From Chloroflexota bacterium (GTDB lineage: Bacteria > Chloroflexota > Dehalococcoidia > Dehalococcoidales > RBG-16-60-22): a DNA stretch of 13,762 nucleotides. The stretch lies in contig VGOH01000012.1 of the NCBI GenBank assembly GCA_016875955.1, positions 1 to 13,762 on the forward strand, read 5' to 3'. Under the pieces are notes generated by a model. That model did not search any database and was not told the origin of the DNA. It saw nothing but the letters and a program-made list of their open reading frames with translations. Positions 13,507 to 13,762 of the stretch are shown here, one piece after another. How positions within the stretch are numbered: the first letter of the stretch is position 1; each line of letters opens with the position of its first letter. Position numbers and translations under genes: made by a program.

Positions 13507-13762
13507 AGGCGGTGTGTTTGCGGAAGCTGCTGACCAGCGCTATCTGGGGGAGTTCGCTTACTGTGCCTTTAGGAATTCCTGATGCGCCCACGTAGTCGAT
13601 ATTCTTCCTCAGAGTGATTAATCTTATCGCCTCCAACACCCGGCCCAGGTCAACGCCGCGCGGGCAGCGCACAGTACAGGTAAGGCAGGAGGCGCAGAGC
13701 CAAACTGTTTTTGATTTGGCGATATCCTCTTCCAGCCCCAGCTGCGCCAGCCGGATAATCTG
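13505..13762 (-). CDS. hdrC: HdrC-like subunit, C-terminal part (5' end outside window)
   Basis: This is the last 85 residues of a soluble heterodisulfide reductase subunit C; the gene runs off the right edge and its reading frame is open up to the boundary. The visible part holds one complete ferredoxin-type motif, CASCLTCTVRCP, the usual second [4Fe-4S] site of HdrC. It is preceded by a helix reading IIRLAQLGLEED, which matches the stretch between the two clusters in this family. The first cluster must lie outside the window. HdrC relays electrons from the FAD/Fe-S subunit HdrA to the catalytic HdrB. No membrane segment is seen in this part. The TGA stop lies 8 bases before the hdrB start and overlaps that gene's ribosome binding site. 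A second hdrC lies at 2398-2952. Confidence 0.9.
   Translation of the reverse strand, partial: QIIRLAQLGLEEDIAKSKTVWLCASCLTCTVRCPRGVDLGRVLEAIRLITLRKNIDYVGASGIPKGTVSELPQIALVSSFRKHTA

Larger units (their letters stand above)
1..13762 (-). other. Single long redox operon (eleven genes, both ends open)
   Basis: All genes lie on the minus strand. Gaps are 8, 18, 15, 9, 4, 16 and 9 bases, with ATGA overlaps at 9516-9519, 7558-7561 and 2398-2401. No gap is large enough for an ordinary promoter, and no hairpin with a T-run is visible. The true promoter and the first genes lie right of 13762; the end lies left of position 1. Confidence 0.85.

Noticed and set aside
1..13762. Mobile elements, CRISPR, tRNA/rRNA, riboswitches
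   Set aside because: The window is almost wholly coding. I saw no inverted terminal repeats, no regularly spaced direct repeats and no structured-RNA signature.

Overview
The window is about 99% coding. It is one uninterrupted stretch of eleven genes, all on the minus strand, so transcription runs from position 13762 towards position 1. The two outermost genes continue beyond the window. Intergenic gaps are 4 to 18 bases, three junctions are ATGA stop/start overlaps, and no promoter or terminator is visible between genes. This looks like the middle of a single long operon.

In transcription order the genes are: hdrC (C-terminal part only, 13505-13762); hdrB (12618-13496); an HdrA with a GltD/NfnL-type NAD(P)H:FAD oxidoreductase inserted in it (9516-12599); a full-length canonical HdrA (7558-9519); a tandem HdrA-HdrA fusion (4535-7561); mvhD with a GTG start (4088-4519); an FrhB/FdhB-like protein with a C-terminal pair of [4Fe-4S] motifs (2957-4078); a second hdrC (2398-2952) and a second hdrB (1562-2401); an SdhB/FrdB-like three-cluster iron-sulfur subunit (772-1545); and the N-terminal 254 residues of an SdhA/FrdA-like flavoprotein (1-762).

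From family knowledge, HdrA is the flavin-based electron-bifurcating subunit of soluble heterodisulfide reductases. HdrB carries two noncubane [4Fe-4S] clusters, HdrC relays electrons between HdrA and HdrB, and MvhD is the [2Fe-2S] adaptor to HdrA. The locus therefore holds four HdrA flavin modules in three polypeptides, two HdrBC pairs, one NAD(P)H entry module, one F420-type flavoprotein-like entry point, and one fumarate reductase/succinate dehydrogenase-like pair. By motif count it encodes more than 25 Fe-S clusters and about six or seven flavins. No protein shows a membrane segment or export signal, so I infer a cytoplasmic complex. My inference is a large electron-bifurcating or confurcating assembly. 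It would link NAD(P)H, ferredoxin and perhaps formate, hydrogen or an F420-like donor to a thiol/disulfide-type HdrB site and to a fumarate/succinate-like or enoate-type redox reaction. The actual substrates cannot be read from the sequence.

The organism is a strict anaerobe by gene content. Moderately high GC, good AGGAGG-type ribosome binding sites and bacterial-style tight operon packing suggest a bacterium. Comparable Hdr/FrdA-like proteins are, from memory, common in Desulfobacterota and in Dehalococcoidia-type Chloroflexota. I cannot choose between these, and a syntrophic or methane-cycling archaeon is not formally excluded.
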